Source: Helicoverpa zea
Lineage: Eukaryota > Arthropoda > Insecta > Lepidoptera > Noctuidae
Direction: 5' to 3'
DNA: 64,000 nt
Assembly (NCBI RefSeq): GCF_022581195.2
Contig: NC_061482.1
Span: forward strand, 6,758,001 to 6,822,000
The notes under the pieces are model-generated. The model worked only from the letters and a program-made list of their open reading frames with translations. It did not search any database and was not told where the DNA came from. A program made the position numbers and the translations under genes. This document shows positions 25,001 to 36,800 of this stretch, one piece after another (position 1 is the stretch's first letter; the number at the start of each line of letters is the position of its first letter).

Positions 25001-28000
25001 TTTATTCCCTGAGATGAAGGCAGCACCGGATGCATGTGATGCAGTGTGTGTGCGCCCCAAGCTTATCGATAGATAATCCAGTCATTAGCAAATAATGCAG
25101 TAGAGATTGTGAAAACGGAAAGTTAAGCTGAACTATTGCCATTGAGGCAATAGTTCAGCTTAACTTTCCGTTTTGATCTTCACTTTTAATATTCATACTT
25201 CGAAGAATCGATCGTGCATAAGCTGTTTTTGAAATGACTTATTTTAATTATTCAGTTTTTATTAAAATAATAAACGGCGCCATAAAACGTTAAATGAAAA
25301 TTGTATTATCATTGTTTTAATTATAATTTAATTGCGAATATTAAACAAATGTCTTATCTTGTTTTTTTTTAGTATTGACATTGGTTTTATAATTGAAGTT
25401 TAGAGATAACCCGACGATTAATGGATGACTTATGATGATTGTGTTTTACCCAAAATGAACAAAATATACAAAGTTATTGCGATATAAGTTCATTCTGCTA
25501 CTGAAATTCTTATGTAATACCTATGTATTTTGACAATGAGTATGAGTATAATGGAATTAATAACAATAGGCATGTGACAGATTATCCTCTAAGGTTAAGA
25601 AAACACTGATTTCAGCTTTGTTTTTTATCCGATGGCAATTCAGCCATTAGACTGCGCACTTATGCACGATCTATTAAAGAGACTTTCTGTACTGAGCTTT
25701 TAATATAAACATCAGTTTGGGTGATACCCTGACGGGTATAAACAGAAAAACTGAGGTTTATATTGTCGGTGAACTTGTGGCGGAGGAAAAAGCGTTTTGT
25801 TATCTTCTTATGCTGTTTCAATTACTTACATTTTGTTTACATTGACTGCTCGAGTCTGACCCGTAGTTAGCCGATCTTTCATAAAATTGATTTATAATTG
25901 TTTCTAGATTATCGGCTATCAGTATAGGTGGTCTTGGTCACCTATATTTTATATTTTAACCCTTTTATAAAGAATATATACTAGCTCTTTGCTCTTGAGG
26001 GAATTACCACCTAATAATGCACTATATTCTTTCTCAAGATATAGAATATCCGTGTACCCAATTCAAACGTTTCAGTAGCTTTACTGCGAAAGCCGGAAAG
26101 AGCAGCGTTACTTTCGCATTTAATGCTATTGAGTAAGGATTTAAAAATGTAATAAACATGTTTACAAACAAATAAATGCAACATTATTTTATTTTATTCA
26201 TTTTAAGTAGGCTTACAGATTAATAACATAATAGTTAACAAAAATATATAATCCAGTTGCTAATAACAAGCCTCCACAGATATATAATATTCACGATTAA
26301 CTAATGCGAATGATTTTTTTTTATTTATTTTTTATTTGCTCCATGTGTATTTGAGTACCACCAGCCAGTGCTTCATTGTCAAAAAATGATTTAGCTAAAA
26401 GTTTTCTTGCTACTTTCGTCTTAGTGCAAAATAAGTCAATATCATGCTCACGAGTTATTTCATTAAAGCACATATTTGGTAAGATCATTCTTATATCTAT
26501 TACACATTGTCTTGTCATTAATAAAAATATTACACATTCCAGTGTGCCGTATCGCCGGCTACTCAAATTGACCTCTCTAACCTGGCTGATAACGTGGAAT
26601 GGTGGCAGTCAAGTACTTTCTACGAGTTGAATATCACCTAAAACTGTCACCGGATTCCCCGTCTACATTCCATTCAAATCCCCACAGAAGAAAATGTAGC
26701 AAAAAACATCTGAGACCCATTTTCGTAAACTAAATATACGTTGGTTAATCTTAAAACAACTACCTAAGTAGTTAGTTACCTAACAAGTACCTAAATAGTT
26801 GTGTTAAGAAAAATTACGTTTATGAGGTGAAACTTAGGCCCCCAATAGTTTCATTAATTTAATTGGGAATTGTATTATTAGCAGGAATATAAATTCAACA
26901 ATAATGTAATTAACAGCGAGTGTAATATACATGACATTTCAGGAGGGTGCAACTTTCATCATGCATAAGAGAGCAACACGCAGATCAATAACAAAATATT
27001 GTTTACACTAGTTGCATCAACAGTCTATCGATATCGATAATCTTTGCAAATCTTGCTTTAGTTAAAAACAAAAATATTATTGACAGTATTTTCCTGAAGG
27101 CAATGATTAAACTGCAATCAGAATGGCTAAATCTAAATTCTTGCTAGGTACGTACCTATTACCTATCGTGTGGTTAGGTAAATGTTGTTAGATACTATTT
27201 GATGGATTACTTAATTGATATGAATTAAACTTGGGTAATTGTTGGCCTACGTTAAATAATGATCTTGCGGCCAAACTGCTTCAAATTGACTTTAACTGGT
27301 TAAATGTCGGAACGTGTTTAAGAACTTGCCTTGGCATGATTAGGTCAGTTCAAATTAACTAGTTATGTTAACAGTAGCTGAGGTACGATGGATTGGTGTT
27401 AGTTAGAAGTAACTGATCTAGTACAGTTTGGTTTATATCTTAGTATGCAAATAAATTTTCATTTTGATTTAACTTCTGAGTCTAAGAGCTTGTAACGCTT
27501 CAGTCATTTTCATCAGCCTCAGTTATTATATCGATACTTTCTAGTCCTCTTACATATATAGCTTTACAACATTGTTTCATACAGTCAGAATGAGTTTGGG
27601 TCGATCATGGTTGCAACAACCTCAAATGGTTAAATATCAACCCTTGTAAATTATTACGCTGCTTAATTTTCCTAAACATTGCATGAACTTGGGGAAATCG
27701 CTTAAACTTTCTTTCGATGAATCTAATCCGTCAACTCGGGAATAGGGTTTTACAGATAAAATCCTGAATCATTGTATACAGGAAAACAATCAACATAAAT
27801 ACTTCGCTGATGCAAAACTTCAACGCTTTATCAATTGATTGCTTACGACACAATGTTTATAAACTATTGAACATCGATGTCAATCAATAACAATTTCATT
27901 TCGCAAGCTTATGAACTAAATAGGGACATATTTATGAACAATTTTCGACATTATTAAAATAAACACTTCGTATTGGAATCATAAAATAATGTTGCTGGGG

Positions 28001-28206
28001 AGTTTGTTGCGCCACATCTTCTTCCCAGAAAAAATACATAGGAAGTGCTGAAGGGTGGGCATTTTGGGGGCTGTCTATTGTATATTTTCTTGACATTCGA
28101 AAAGTGCTGTTTTGCAGCCAAATGATATTAAATGATTATGACTAACCTTGTCAGGGGGTGATGAAGAGAGCTTCACCTCCTCAGTGTTGGATCGTATGCC
28201 CATCAT
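22006..28206 (-). CDS. Hn: Phenylalanine 4-monooxygenase (phenylalanine hydroxylase)
   Basis: A cytosolic enzyme that converts phenylalanine to tyrosine using tetrahydrobiopterin, iron and oxygen; in insects it feeds melanin and cuticle tanning. Exons in transcript order: 28206-28147, 24613-24310, 24199-23840, 23245-22983, 22690-22461 and 22162-22006 (stop TAG at 22008-22006). All junctions are GT-AG with matching phases and give 457 residues, the normal insect length. The ACT regulatory domain lies at about residues 37-110 (VNLMHIESRSSARRPGYEF). The catalytic domain starts at AVPWFPRRIRDLDRFANQIL. Iron ligands His291 and His296 are in CHELLGH and Glu336 is in FWFTVEFG. The C-terminal multimerisation helix follows (SRQMRDLLREVHQEMNLLL). 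The first exon is read from a Met-Met pair at 28206; no better upstream ATG is seen. The first intron is 3.5 kb. Intron 23841-24198 does not exist; the introns at 23246-23839 and 22691-22982 carry mobile elements. Confidence 0.96.
22725..22920 (+). repeat. Lep1-like Helitron remnant in a phenylalanine hydroxylase intron
   Basis: It opens CTGATATTATAAATGTGAAA, contains GAGAATGTATGGATGTGTGT and ends in CGCGGGCGAAGCCACGAGCG followed by AATCTAGT. The open start and CTAGT end fit Helitron-type elements. It lies in the intron between the exons at 22983 and 22690. Confidence 0.6.
23385..23825 (+). repeat. Lep1-like Helitron remnant, interrupted by a MITE
   Basis: The left part (23385-23526) opens ACTAATATTATTATATAAAG and contains CAAAAACTACTGGGCCGATT. 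The right part (23758-23825) contains TTTATCCCGGTGCGGGCAGT and ends GGCTAGT. Removing the inserted MITE and one ATA rejoins the element as GGCTATATTTTATCCCGG, the expected text. Confidence 0.65.
23527..23754. mobile_element. MITE with 50 bp TIRs inserted in a Helitron remnant
   Basis: Left arm starts GGCGTCGTCCTAATTGGCAG; the right arm is its complement with a single mismatch over about 50 bases. Both sides are flanked by ATA. The right arm sequence also occurs as a diverged tandem copy just inside it (about 23655-23700). It lies in the intron between the phenylalanine hydroxylase exons at 23840 and 23245. Confidence 0.75.
24614..28146 (-). other. First intron of phenylalanine hydroxylase
   Basis: A 3.5 kb intron between the first coding exon and the ACT-domain exon. 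Mostly AT-rich and non-repetitive. It contains the perfect hairpin at 25112-25174 and a GC-rich patch at about 24860-25080. An open frame at 26321-26566 on the minus strand has no family resemblance I can name. Confidence 0.55.
25112..25174. repeat. Perfect 29 bp inverted repeat (hairpin)
   Basis: Left arm 25112-25140 and right arm 25146-25174 are perfect complements around a 5-base ATTGA loop. The arms begin AAAACGGAAAGTTAAGCTGA and continue to TATTGCC. It lies in the first intron of phenylalanine hydroxylase. Confidence 0.85.
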
Positions 28207-30850
28207 CTTGCTTGTACTCGCGACACTAGAGGTAACTAATGCTGGCAGTGTAAACAAACGCGAGCGGCGCGCGCGCAGCTTTTATGAGCCGTGTGTGACG
28301 TCACGACGCGTTACACCGACTGAGAGTTCCGTGGATGTGGCATTTTAATGATAACTAGTAATTAGTGATCACACTAAGTTCAACTAATAGTCCGAAGTTG
28401 ACTACGAGTCGTTTACTTGTAGGTACAAGGCATTTCGTGGTGATCATTTGAGGTAAATGTCTGTAGGCTAATGGTTAAAGCTACTGTGATTCCATGTCAT
28501 TCACAGACATTCATTCATAGACACCAATGACTACGCCCGACAAAAAACTGTCGTTCGGTTTTGAACGTAATTTTTATAGCCGGCAGCTATCAATTATTTG
28601 CTTTCGCGTGTCATACCGAGCGCTGCGCTTGGAAAAACCCTGCGGAAAAGACGCCTTGAACCTGCCGTGAATTAACGTGCATTCTTTCTTCATATAAGAA
28701 GAGTATTCATAGCAAATTCACAAGAAGACTACTTCTAGCAAAACTTTCGCAAGGACTGAAACAGCTTCATTGGCACAAGGGATATTTTCGTTGACTTTAG
28801 CGGCAGCGTAAAAGATTTTGTAGATAAATTCTCAAACACTATTTATCACCTCCGAGCTGTAACGGAGCACAGTTCACTTCCCACTTCAATGTCAGATGGA
28901 AAGATCGTCTATGCAATATACCCGAGCTGTTGCGTTTGGGACTTTTTATTTTGTACAACTTTTAATATTGTATTATTTAACACACGAAGGTCGACCTTGA
29001 CTCATAGAAGCATACGACGCTATTGATCGCATTATTATTTATTGGATCAAGTACTCGGTTAAGTTAATGTCAAATATGTTGTTTTGTTGGTAATTTATGT
29101 TATGCCGTTGAACCAGTTTTGCGTGCAAAAACATTAATTTATGTCGATCCATGAAAATATGCGACAAGAATAACTTTAATAAGAAACCTTACATGTTTTT
29201 TCTTACACAGTTTGTTGTTCTTGCTTACAAACTTGGAGAACTAGAGAGATTAAAAATTAGGAACCTTTTAGGCATATTCTAAATCAGATGAAGACATTAA
29301 GAAAGTCATTAGATACATATACCCAGTGTTTCCAATTCTAAAGTATTAGAATGTATGGGTACAGTTCATTGATAGAGTGCAGCGTTATCGAAATAATTTG
29401 CGCTCTTCTAGAGGTCGGAGGTGGACGCTCTAGATAACATATCTCCTCAAATATCTATTAAAAATACTTATGTATGTTTAATAAATATTGTATTGAAATA
29501 AATGTTTTATTTATTTGATAAATGTACCAAATGTTGCTAGAAGAATCTGTATACATACACTGTGGGTCAAAAATAATTGATTAAAAAACCTGTTAAGTTC
29601 AATTAACGTAGTCTGACACGAAGTGTTCCGTACAGAATCGACGAGTGCTTTAAGATTGAGGAAAAGGTGGTAAAAGTACACCTACTTATTTAATTCCTTC
29701 ACTGAATGTTTTTAGTGCTTTTTGTTCGAGGACTTTCTTCGATCTTATTGTTTGCAATATTTTCAATACCTATTGTCTCGTAAGTAGTTAATTGATATAA
29801 TGTTATAAGAGAGAAAAGTTTGGGAAGAAAGATAATGAATATGAAAAAAATATTTCAAACGTTGAAAAGTATGGTGTTGTTTATTTAGAAGTAAACACTT
29901 TTTACGCATATAATATTATATAACATACTTTTTTTAATAAAAAGGGGGTGGACGCGTCTAAACCTTGAGAGTAAGCAAGTCATACATAACGTTATCAGTT
30001 GTTTAAATACATTTTCAGCTGATGCAATTGATTACTAACATAAACAGTGATATTCAAATCCGATAAATTTTGTTTATTACGTAGTGCTTACATATAGGAC
30101 GTCTATTTTACTCATATTATAAAGGTGAAAGTTTGTGAGAATGTATGGATGTATGTTTGTTATTCTTTCACGCAAAAATAGCTACAGCAAAAGTATAATA
30201 GTAGCCGCTCGATACTAACCTATTTTATAGTGAAATCGTTCAGAATAAAGAGTAACCTCACCTTCTAATTTCCGCGTACTTTCTTGACCCACCAGAGTGA
30301 CCACTGCACCGGTTACATTGACATTAAATAAAGTCATTTCAATGAACGAGTTATATACAAAGGCCGTAGTTTTTTCGCGCCTAAGGCATGCAGAATATTG
30401 CAGCAGGAACACTGCGTTTCCGTTTCCGCAAGGTTACACAAACACAACGGCATTGTTGTCCAAATAAAACAAAGTGCTTACGTTTCTTATACTGTAAATG
30501 TAAGTGTAAGGTTTTGATTACACAAAAGACCAACTTTTTGGGGATCATCAAATGATCGTCGCGTTGGTTACCTTTTGGATCATCCCGCAGCCCCGACATG
30601 CAGAAGGACACTTACCTTGTTGTTTCATCAAAAACTTGCTAGAGTCCGCGACGAAGTAAAAAAAACTGGTAAAAAGAGTAAAAATGCTGAACAAACTTTT
30701 TATTGCAATATAAGCAAAGAGTTTAGTTTTCGCTTACCTAATGACACTGGTAATCAATGTCAAAAGTATGGAGCTACAATGACACTTATTATACAAAATA
30801 TTTTCTAAGCGAATCTATTGATACGAAGCGCAATTAATTGAAACCAACTA
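28207..30850. other. Intergenic region between divergent genes
   Basis: It separates the minus-strand phenylalanine hydroxylase start from the plus-strand ATP synthase gamma-like start. No coding exon recognised. It contains the promoter elements near 28279-28303, a Lep1-like fragment at about 30108-30180 (GTGAGAATGTATGGATGTAT) and otherwise AT-rich DNA. Confidence 0.5.
28279..28303 (-). promoter_or_regulatory. TATA-like box and CRE upstream of phenylalanine hydroxylase
   Basis: On the minus strand CATAAAAG (28286-28279) lies about 75 bases before the start codon, preceded by a perfect CRE palindrome TGACGTCA at 28303-28296. The surrounding 100 bases are GC-rich and CpG-rich, unlike the neighbouring DNA. 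The CRE is the CREB/ATF consensus; its use here is inferred from position only. Confidence 0.45.
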
Positions 30851-33800
30851 TGGTACAACTAAAGCAAGTGTCCATACGGCTGAAGTCGATCAAGAATATT
30901 CAGAAAATTACCAAGACTATGAAAATGGTGTCAGCCAGCAAGTAATCATCTCATCTTCCTCAGTAGCTTATTGACAATGTCAGATTATCTTGGGCGACCC
31001 TACCTGATGACCTGCTCTACTTACCGTCTGGCTTGGAGGATAGGTCCTATTTTGCAGCAGCTTCACATTTACCATCATCTCCCGAGCCTTTCCCCAACTG
31101 CGTTGGGGTCGGCTTCTAGTCTAACCATGAGCAATTTTACAAGGAGTGTTTTACAAGGAGCGACTGCTCTATCTGGCCTCCTCAACCCAGTTTCCCGGGC
31201 AACTCAATACGCCTGGGTTAGACTGGTGTCAGACTTACTGGCTTCTTCTACCCGTAACGACTGCCAAGGATGTTCAATGACAAGACCAACAGTTTAACGT
31301 GCCATCCCAAAAACAACAGCTTCAGATTAACGTTATACATTATTTGGTTTGATCAGATTCACGAAAGCAGAGCGCGACCTGCAAGCAGCGCGACCGTTCG
31401 GGTATGCTCCTCGTAAATTCTATGAAATGTCGCAACTAGTGCTGGGTAAGGTGGACGATGAGGATAAGGATAAAAAGAAGAAGAAAGCAGCAGCCCCACC
31501 ACCACCCACCACGGTTGAACAGAAGCCTGTCGATAAAGAGAAGGAGAAGAAAATGAAAAGGATTTACATTGCCATGACATCTGATCGAGGTATTTTTTGG
31601 TCTCGCTTTATAGCTGCTGGTATAGCTTTCACACTGTTACCTATATGATCTTATTTCAAAAAGTAGATCGTTATACTTATGTTACTACTATTTTAATATT
31701 ATAATACTATTTGCACTAGGATTATTAAATAAACATTTGCCTACCCTTTCTAACAACTCAGTTACAATCAGGCCCGCCGTAAGCGGGCGTGCAGCGCGTG
31801 CACAGCACGCGGGCGGCACGTCCTAGGGGGCGGCAAATCTTGCGAGTTATCACGTAATATTTAAAAAATACAATATCTTTTTACTAATGATTTAATTTCA
31901 ATATTTCCAAACACAGCAATAGCGCTAAGAATATTACTTACACTGCCGGTTTCAGTTAGGTACATCTGTTGAAAGGACATTTTCAAAATTAAAGATTCTT
32001 AAAAACGATTTAAGATCAACCAGTGGCGTAGCTTGGGGCAAATGCTATTTAGGGGGCGGCAAAATTAAACCAATAAAATTTCAGAAAAAGCCGCCCTAGC
32101 TTTGGTCGTCTCCTATCAATTTTGACTGTTTTATCCTTTGCATCCCCAAAAAAATTCGCGCTCGCTGCGCTCGCGGCCCCATGTCAGATATCGCATTTTA
32201 TCTTTGTTTAATTGTTGAGGCATTCAATTCCGAAAAAACCTTTTTCGCGCACGTCCATTATGGCTTTTTATGATAATATGTTTCATCATCATCATCATCA
32301 TCAGCCTATCGCAGTCCACTGCTGGACATAGGCCTCTCCAAGTGCACGCCACTGAGATCGATTTTCAGCTTCTCGCATCCAGCGAGAATATGTTTACTTC
32401 ATGAAAACTCTAAGGAAAAAAGCCTCTCATACATTTTGTTCAGTAAAACTTCCGTGTAACATATTTTGTTTGGTATCCCAGTTTACTTACATTATTGAAA
32501 TTTCATATGTACTTTACTACTTCATACACCTGCGAGTTTTATATCTTTGAATGGCCTCCAATCCTCGGTAGTAATCTGTCACGTTATAATATTTTATTCA
32601 AACTTACAAGTGACCGGGAAAGCTGCAACCTTACTGACCTACATATGAGACGGTAAAAAGTCGGTCAAGAATGGTAATTAAGATAACTTCATTTTAATTA
32701 TAGATTCATTACTCTTTTTTACGTACTGCTTTAGTTACATGCATACTGCAATTAAAAAAGTTGATCTATAAACAATCTAAAAAATTTTTTTGGCGATGCA
32801 TCGCTAATCAAATTAATGCAATAGATAACGCAAGCTGGTATTTACCGCCTGCTTCCAGATTTTTTTATCGACAAGATTCATACAACGCAATTTTCTTATA
32901 AATGTTAATACTCCCTAAATTGGAACAGTTAATAAAAAAACAAGTGGACAGATAAGAGGGACGCGAGTCGAGCGGCGTGCGTCGTCGTAGGTGCTCAGAT
33001 ACGCACAGTTTGGCGCGAGAGGGGTTATCGGGATCACGGCGCATCGACCGACAGCCATAGCCGAATACCTTCGACTTCGACAACATCAGTTGCGTATTTG
33101 TTCTGGAGCCTAATGTTGATGACGCCAGTCCATTGAGGAAAATAAGACAATAAAAAAACAAGTCATGTTTGTAGTACTTAGTAAACTTTTTAGCTTCTTT
33201 CTTGATGACATCTTAATGTCTTTTTAGATGAATTATTCAATATTTGTTGGTAAGGGAGATTTAAAAAAACTAGGTGATTCCTTAGATAGGTAATGTGATG
33301 CTATGATTCATGTAACTAGCCGCAGTATGGAGTGTTTAACCTTAGCCACCCAATAGGTATGGAGTTAATATTCGCGACCACTTTAGAAATTATTGCATCT
33401 ATCAAAAATCTATTGAATTGTTGTGGTCCCGGGATGACCACCAGCACCACTAACCGAGGACAGTTGAAACTGTCCGTAAAGTCAGCATAGCGAAAGTATT
33501 AATACTTTGTCAAATCTGCTACGAACTTTAACTTAGCTTTCAAAGATAGCGATAATCGTGTTTGGAATTTAGGTATTTAGAATTCTTTTTTTGTTTAATG
33601 CTATCATATTTTTTTGTTTATTGTTTACAAGACATAAGCCCAGCTCTGTTCTTGTTATTATTTAGTTCGTATTAGGTATGGCTGCCACGCTAATAGGCCG
33701 GAAATCAGAACGTGTTTTAAATAGTAGTCATTATATTGTAGCAGTTATTTACGCGTAATTATTGACTCAGAGGTCTGTTGCAATAAAGTTCAGGTTTTCG

Positions 33801-36800
33801 TCAATAGTCTGCCATTACAACGCAATATTATACACGATTGGTCAAATGTTCGTTATCAAAACAAATACTTGAAACGTAAGCTCCTGACTAAAGTATTGAC
33901 ATTGTTCGAAGTGCTTATAGTTGCGATTCTTAATCAGAGTATTGGTTTGACCATGTCTTAATTAAGCACGTTTTATAGTTCTAATGCTAATCTCTTCCCA
34001 CGTGCCTCAGCTGTACAAACTGGTATCATCCAGTTTTAAATGATATCTCTATTGTAGCATTATGTTAGAGTTAGACAGGAAGATCAACCAGTCCACAGAA
34101 CACACCTATGTCAATAGAAGATCTATTGTTCTTAAAGTAGTAGGCACCTTTCTCTTAGACCGGAGACTCGGCTCAGCATAGTGGCACCTTTAAAGGACAA
34201 TGGGCGATTCTGGTCCAAATGTCCACCATGAACGAGACCTGTATGGCTAGATAGCCCGTTAAATAAGGAACATTTTTTGTTATGAAAGTAAAAAAAAATA
34301 TAGTGCCAGAAAAAAGTTATAGCAAAATCAAAAAACTCATTGCATAGATTTTATCAATTTCATTTTTTCAATTACTTTTCGTAATGTTCGATTTTCGTAC
34401 TTTCTGACAAAATACAATTGTTCACTATAAGAGAGAAGATACCGCCAGTTACATCGAACTTTCTTAGATCCAGGCACCGCTGAGTATATTCAAGCACTTC
34501 TGGCGCCTCAATTGGTTAGTGATTCGTCATCCATCGGGCAAAAAAATATGGGTTGTTTATATGCAAATTAAATAACTCATCTTAGTTTTAGATAAAGTGC
34601 GGAAATGGAAGTGGAATAAAATAAAAAATAATAATGATAACATACAAAAACTACCGAAAACTAAGAATACATTTTTGGCTATAACTTTTTTTTGGCATTG
34701 TTTTTTTTTTACTTTCTTAGTAAAAGTTACTCTAAATTAAGTGGACTATTTAATTATATGGGTCTCGTTCGTGGTGGACATTTGGACCAAACTTCATACA
34801 TTCTTGCCCAATCTCCTTTCATCGTGGAAAGAAAGGGTGTGCACAATACAGGGGAGTGACTGATTACAAGTGCAGTGCAGTTTATCGTTGGCCTCTGCGA
34901 GTGATAGTGAATGCACCATGCACGTGCAGTTGAACGCGCCGCGCTGCACCGCGCTGCACGGCTCTGATTAATCAGGCGCGTGACGCATATTGCAACTAAT
35001 TATCTATCTCACGTTTAAAGTACAAAACTTGGCACTGAGTGTGCTTCTTTTGACAAAAGCGGTATTGGAAACCCTAGATTTATTAAAAGTTCATCTTTGC
35101 CAGAAGATTACTACCTATGTCTTGTCTTATTTTTTTTTTCGTATTTTCCGTTATAGTTTGGAAGCCATCAGTAGCCTACCCATTGACTTATGATTGAGTG
35201 TCAGTGTCACATTTATTTGACGATCTAATCAAAATAACCTTGTCGATTTCATGAAGTAATTGATGTATCTATTCACGAATTTAACTCAATGTATTGACAA
35301 ACGATTTGACATTGATCTAGCCACGGCGCACTATACATTATACGCGTGGTTTAACGATAAGAGCTTTTTCGTCAACCGCAACCATTTCACGAAGAGGACA
35401 ATTTCATGACGTCAGGGGACATCTACACGGTGCAAGTAGCTTGTGCATGTTGAGGCACATGTATGCACAGGTTACATGCATTTTAAAAACGTGCGGGTCC
35501 TGTGACTCGCGCATGTACCAAAGCAAAAATACCCAGCAGCAAATAGCTCTTGTCACATGTTAACTTGTTCCAGCTACATGCATCGTGTAGACGCACCTTT
35601 ACAGTGGCAGCACTTGGTGGTGACTTCCAGTAGAAATTAATCAAGATTTGAATGGTGTACGTTTCAGGTCTCTGCGGTGGTGTGCACAGTGGCGTAGCTC
35701 GCCGCATCAAGCGTGACTTCACGGAACGCCTGGCAGATGGCGCTAATCACAAGCTCGTGTGTGTTGGTGACAAGGCCCGCCTTATACTGCGCCGCGTCTA
35801 TGCTCCTCATATGCTCCTTAACGTCAAAGATGTGCGTATAAACGTATTTATATTTATGTAGATTAAAAAATGAAGAAACTCGCCAACCTGGCAAACTTTG
35901 GACCTAATACCTGCCTACTAACTGACAACATCGACAGCAGTGCCATCTATCAGGTCCAAGTATATTCAGTTGGTTTGCTGAATATCACACAAAAAATTAC
36001 AATAAAATATTTCCTAAATGCTATGAGTAGAAAAGTTCGCTTGAGTATCCTCAATCTTTATTCTGCCTAATTTGGGGTCAGCTTCCATTCTCACTGTACA
36101 AAACTAAGTCCAGTACCTACCTATAATAAATGGAGCGCCAATTCATTTGACACAACTTCTGTCTGAAGACTTCTTCAATAAACAGTGACATAAATGGCAC
36201 AAAGTGAAATAGAGCTCAGGTTTGAGCACGATACGCTTTTAGGGCTAGTAATTAAGCGATTTTCATACAATTAGGTACATGTTTAAACCGCAGGTGGGCA
36301 GGTTGGCGCCTGGTTTTGCAGACGCGTCGCTCCTGGCCGCTGTGATCACGGAGGCGGGGTACAGTTACGACATCGGCGAGATATACTACAACAAGTACTA
36401 CACGCCTGTCAAGTACGAACTCAACGTTATTCCAGTCTTCACCAAGGCTGCAATTGAGGTAGCATATACTTATTTTTACCCTCATAAAGCGCCAGGCAGC
36501 GTCCTTATGATTGAATCCCTAATATAATCTCTCATCAAGGAAGACTTTAAGATTGCTATGGCGATATAGTTTTTGAAGGTAAAATATTACTCTTTTGAAA
36601 TGGTTTAATAGTACATCGTTACCACACCAAAGACGAATGGTTGAAGAAATATAGTATTTTTTAGTTTATTAGTTTAACTTCTCTACACCAATTTCTCTTA
36701 GACTTTCATAGCAACTTGAAATGTTGACTATTTGAATTTGCTTGTGATCTCAGAATGCTCCCAACATGATGGCCTTCGATGACGTTGACGAAGACGCTCT

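Noticed and set aside
25112..25174. Intrinsic bacterial terminator
   Set aside because: Perfect stem-loop but in eukaryotic intron DNA with no U-run logic.
26321..26566. 81-codon frame in the phenylalanine hydroxylase intron
   Set aside because: No recognised domain, no splice context, in AT-rich DNA. Could be a transposon scrap but I cannot support that.
35688..35700. hAT-like end (CAGTGGCGTAGC) in a coding exon
   Set aside because: The bases fall within the conserved gamma-subunit segment HSGVAR, so the match is a coincidence.
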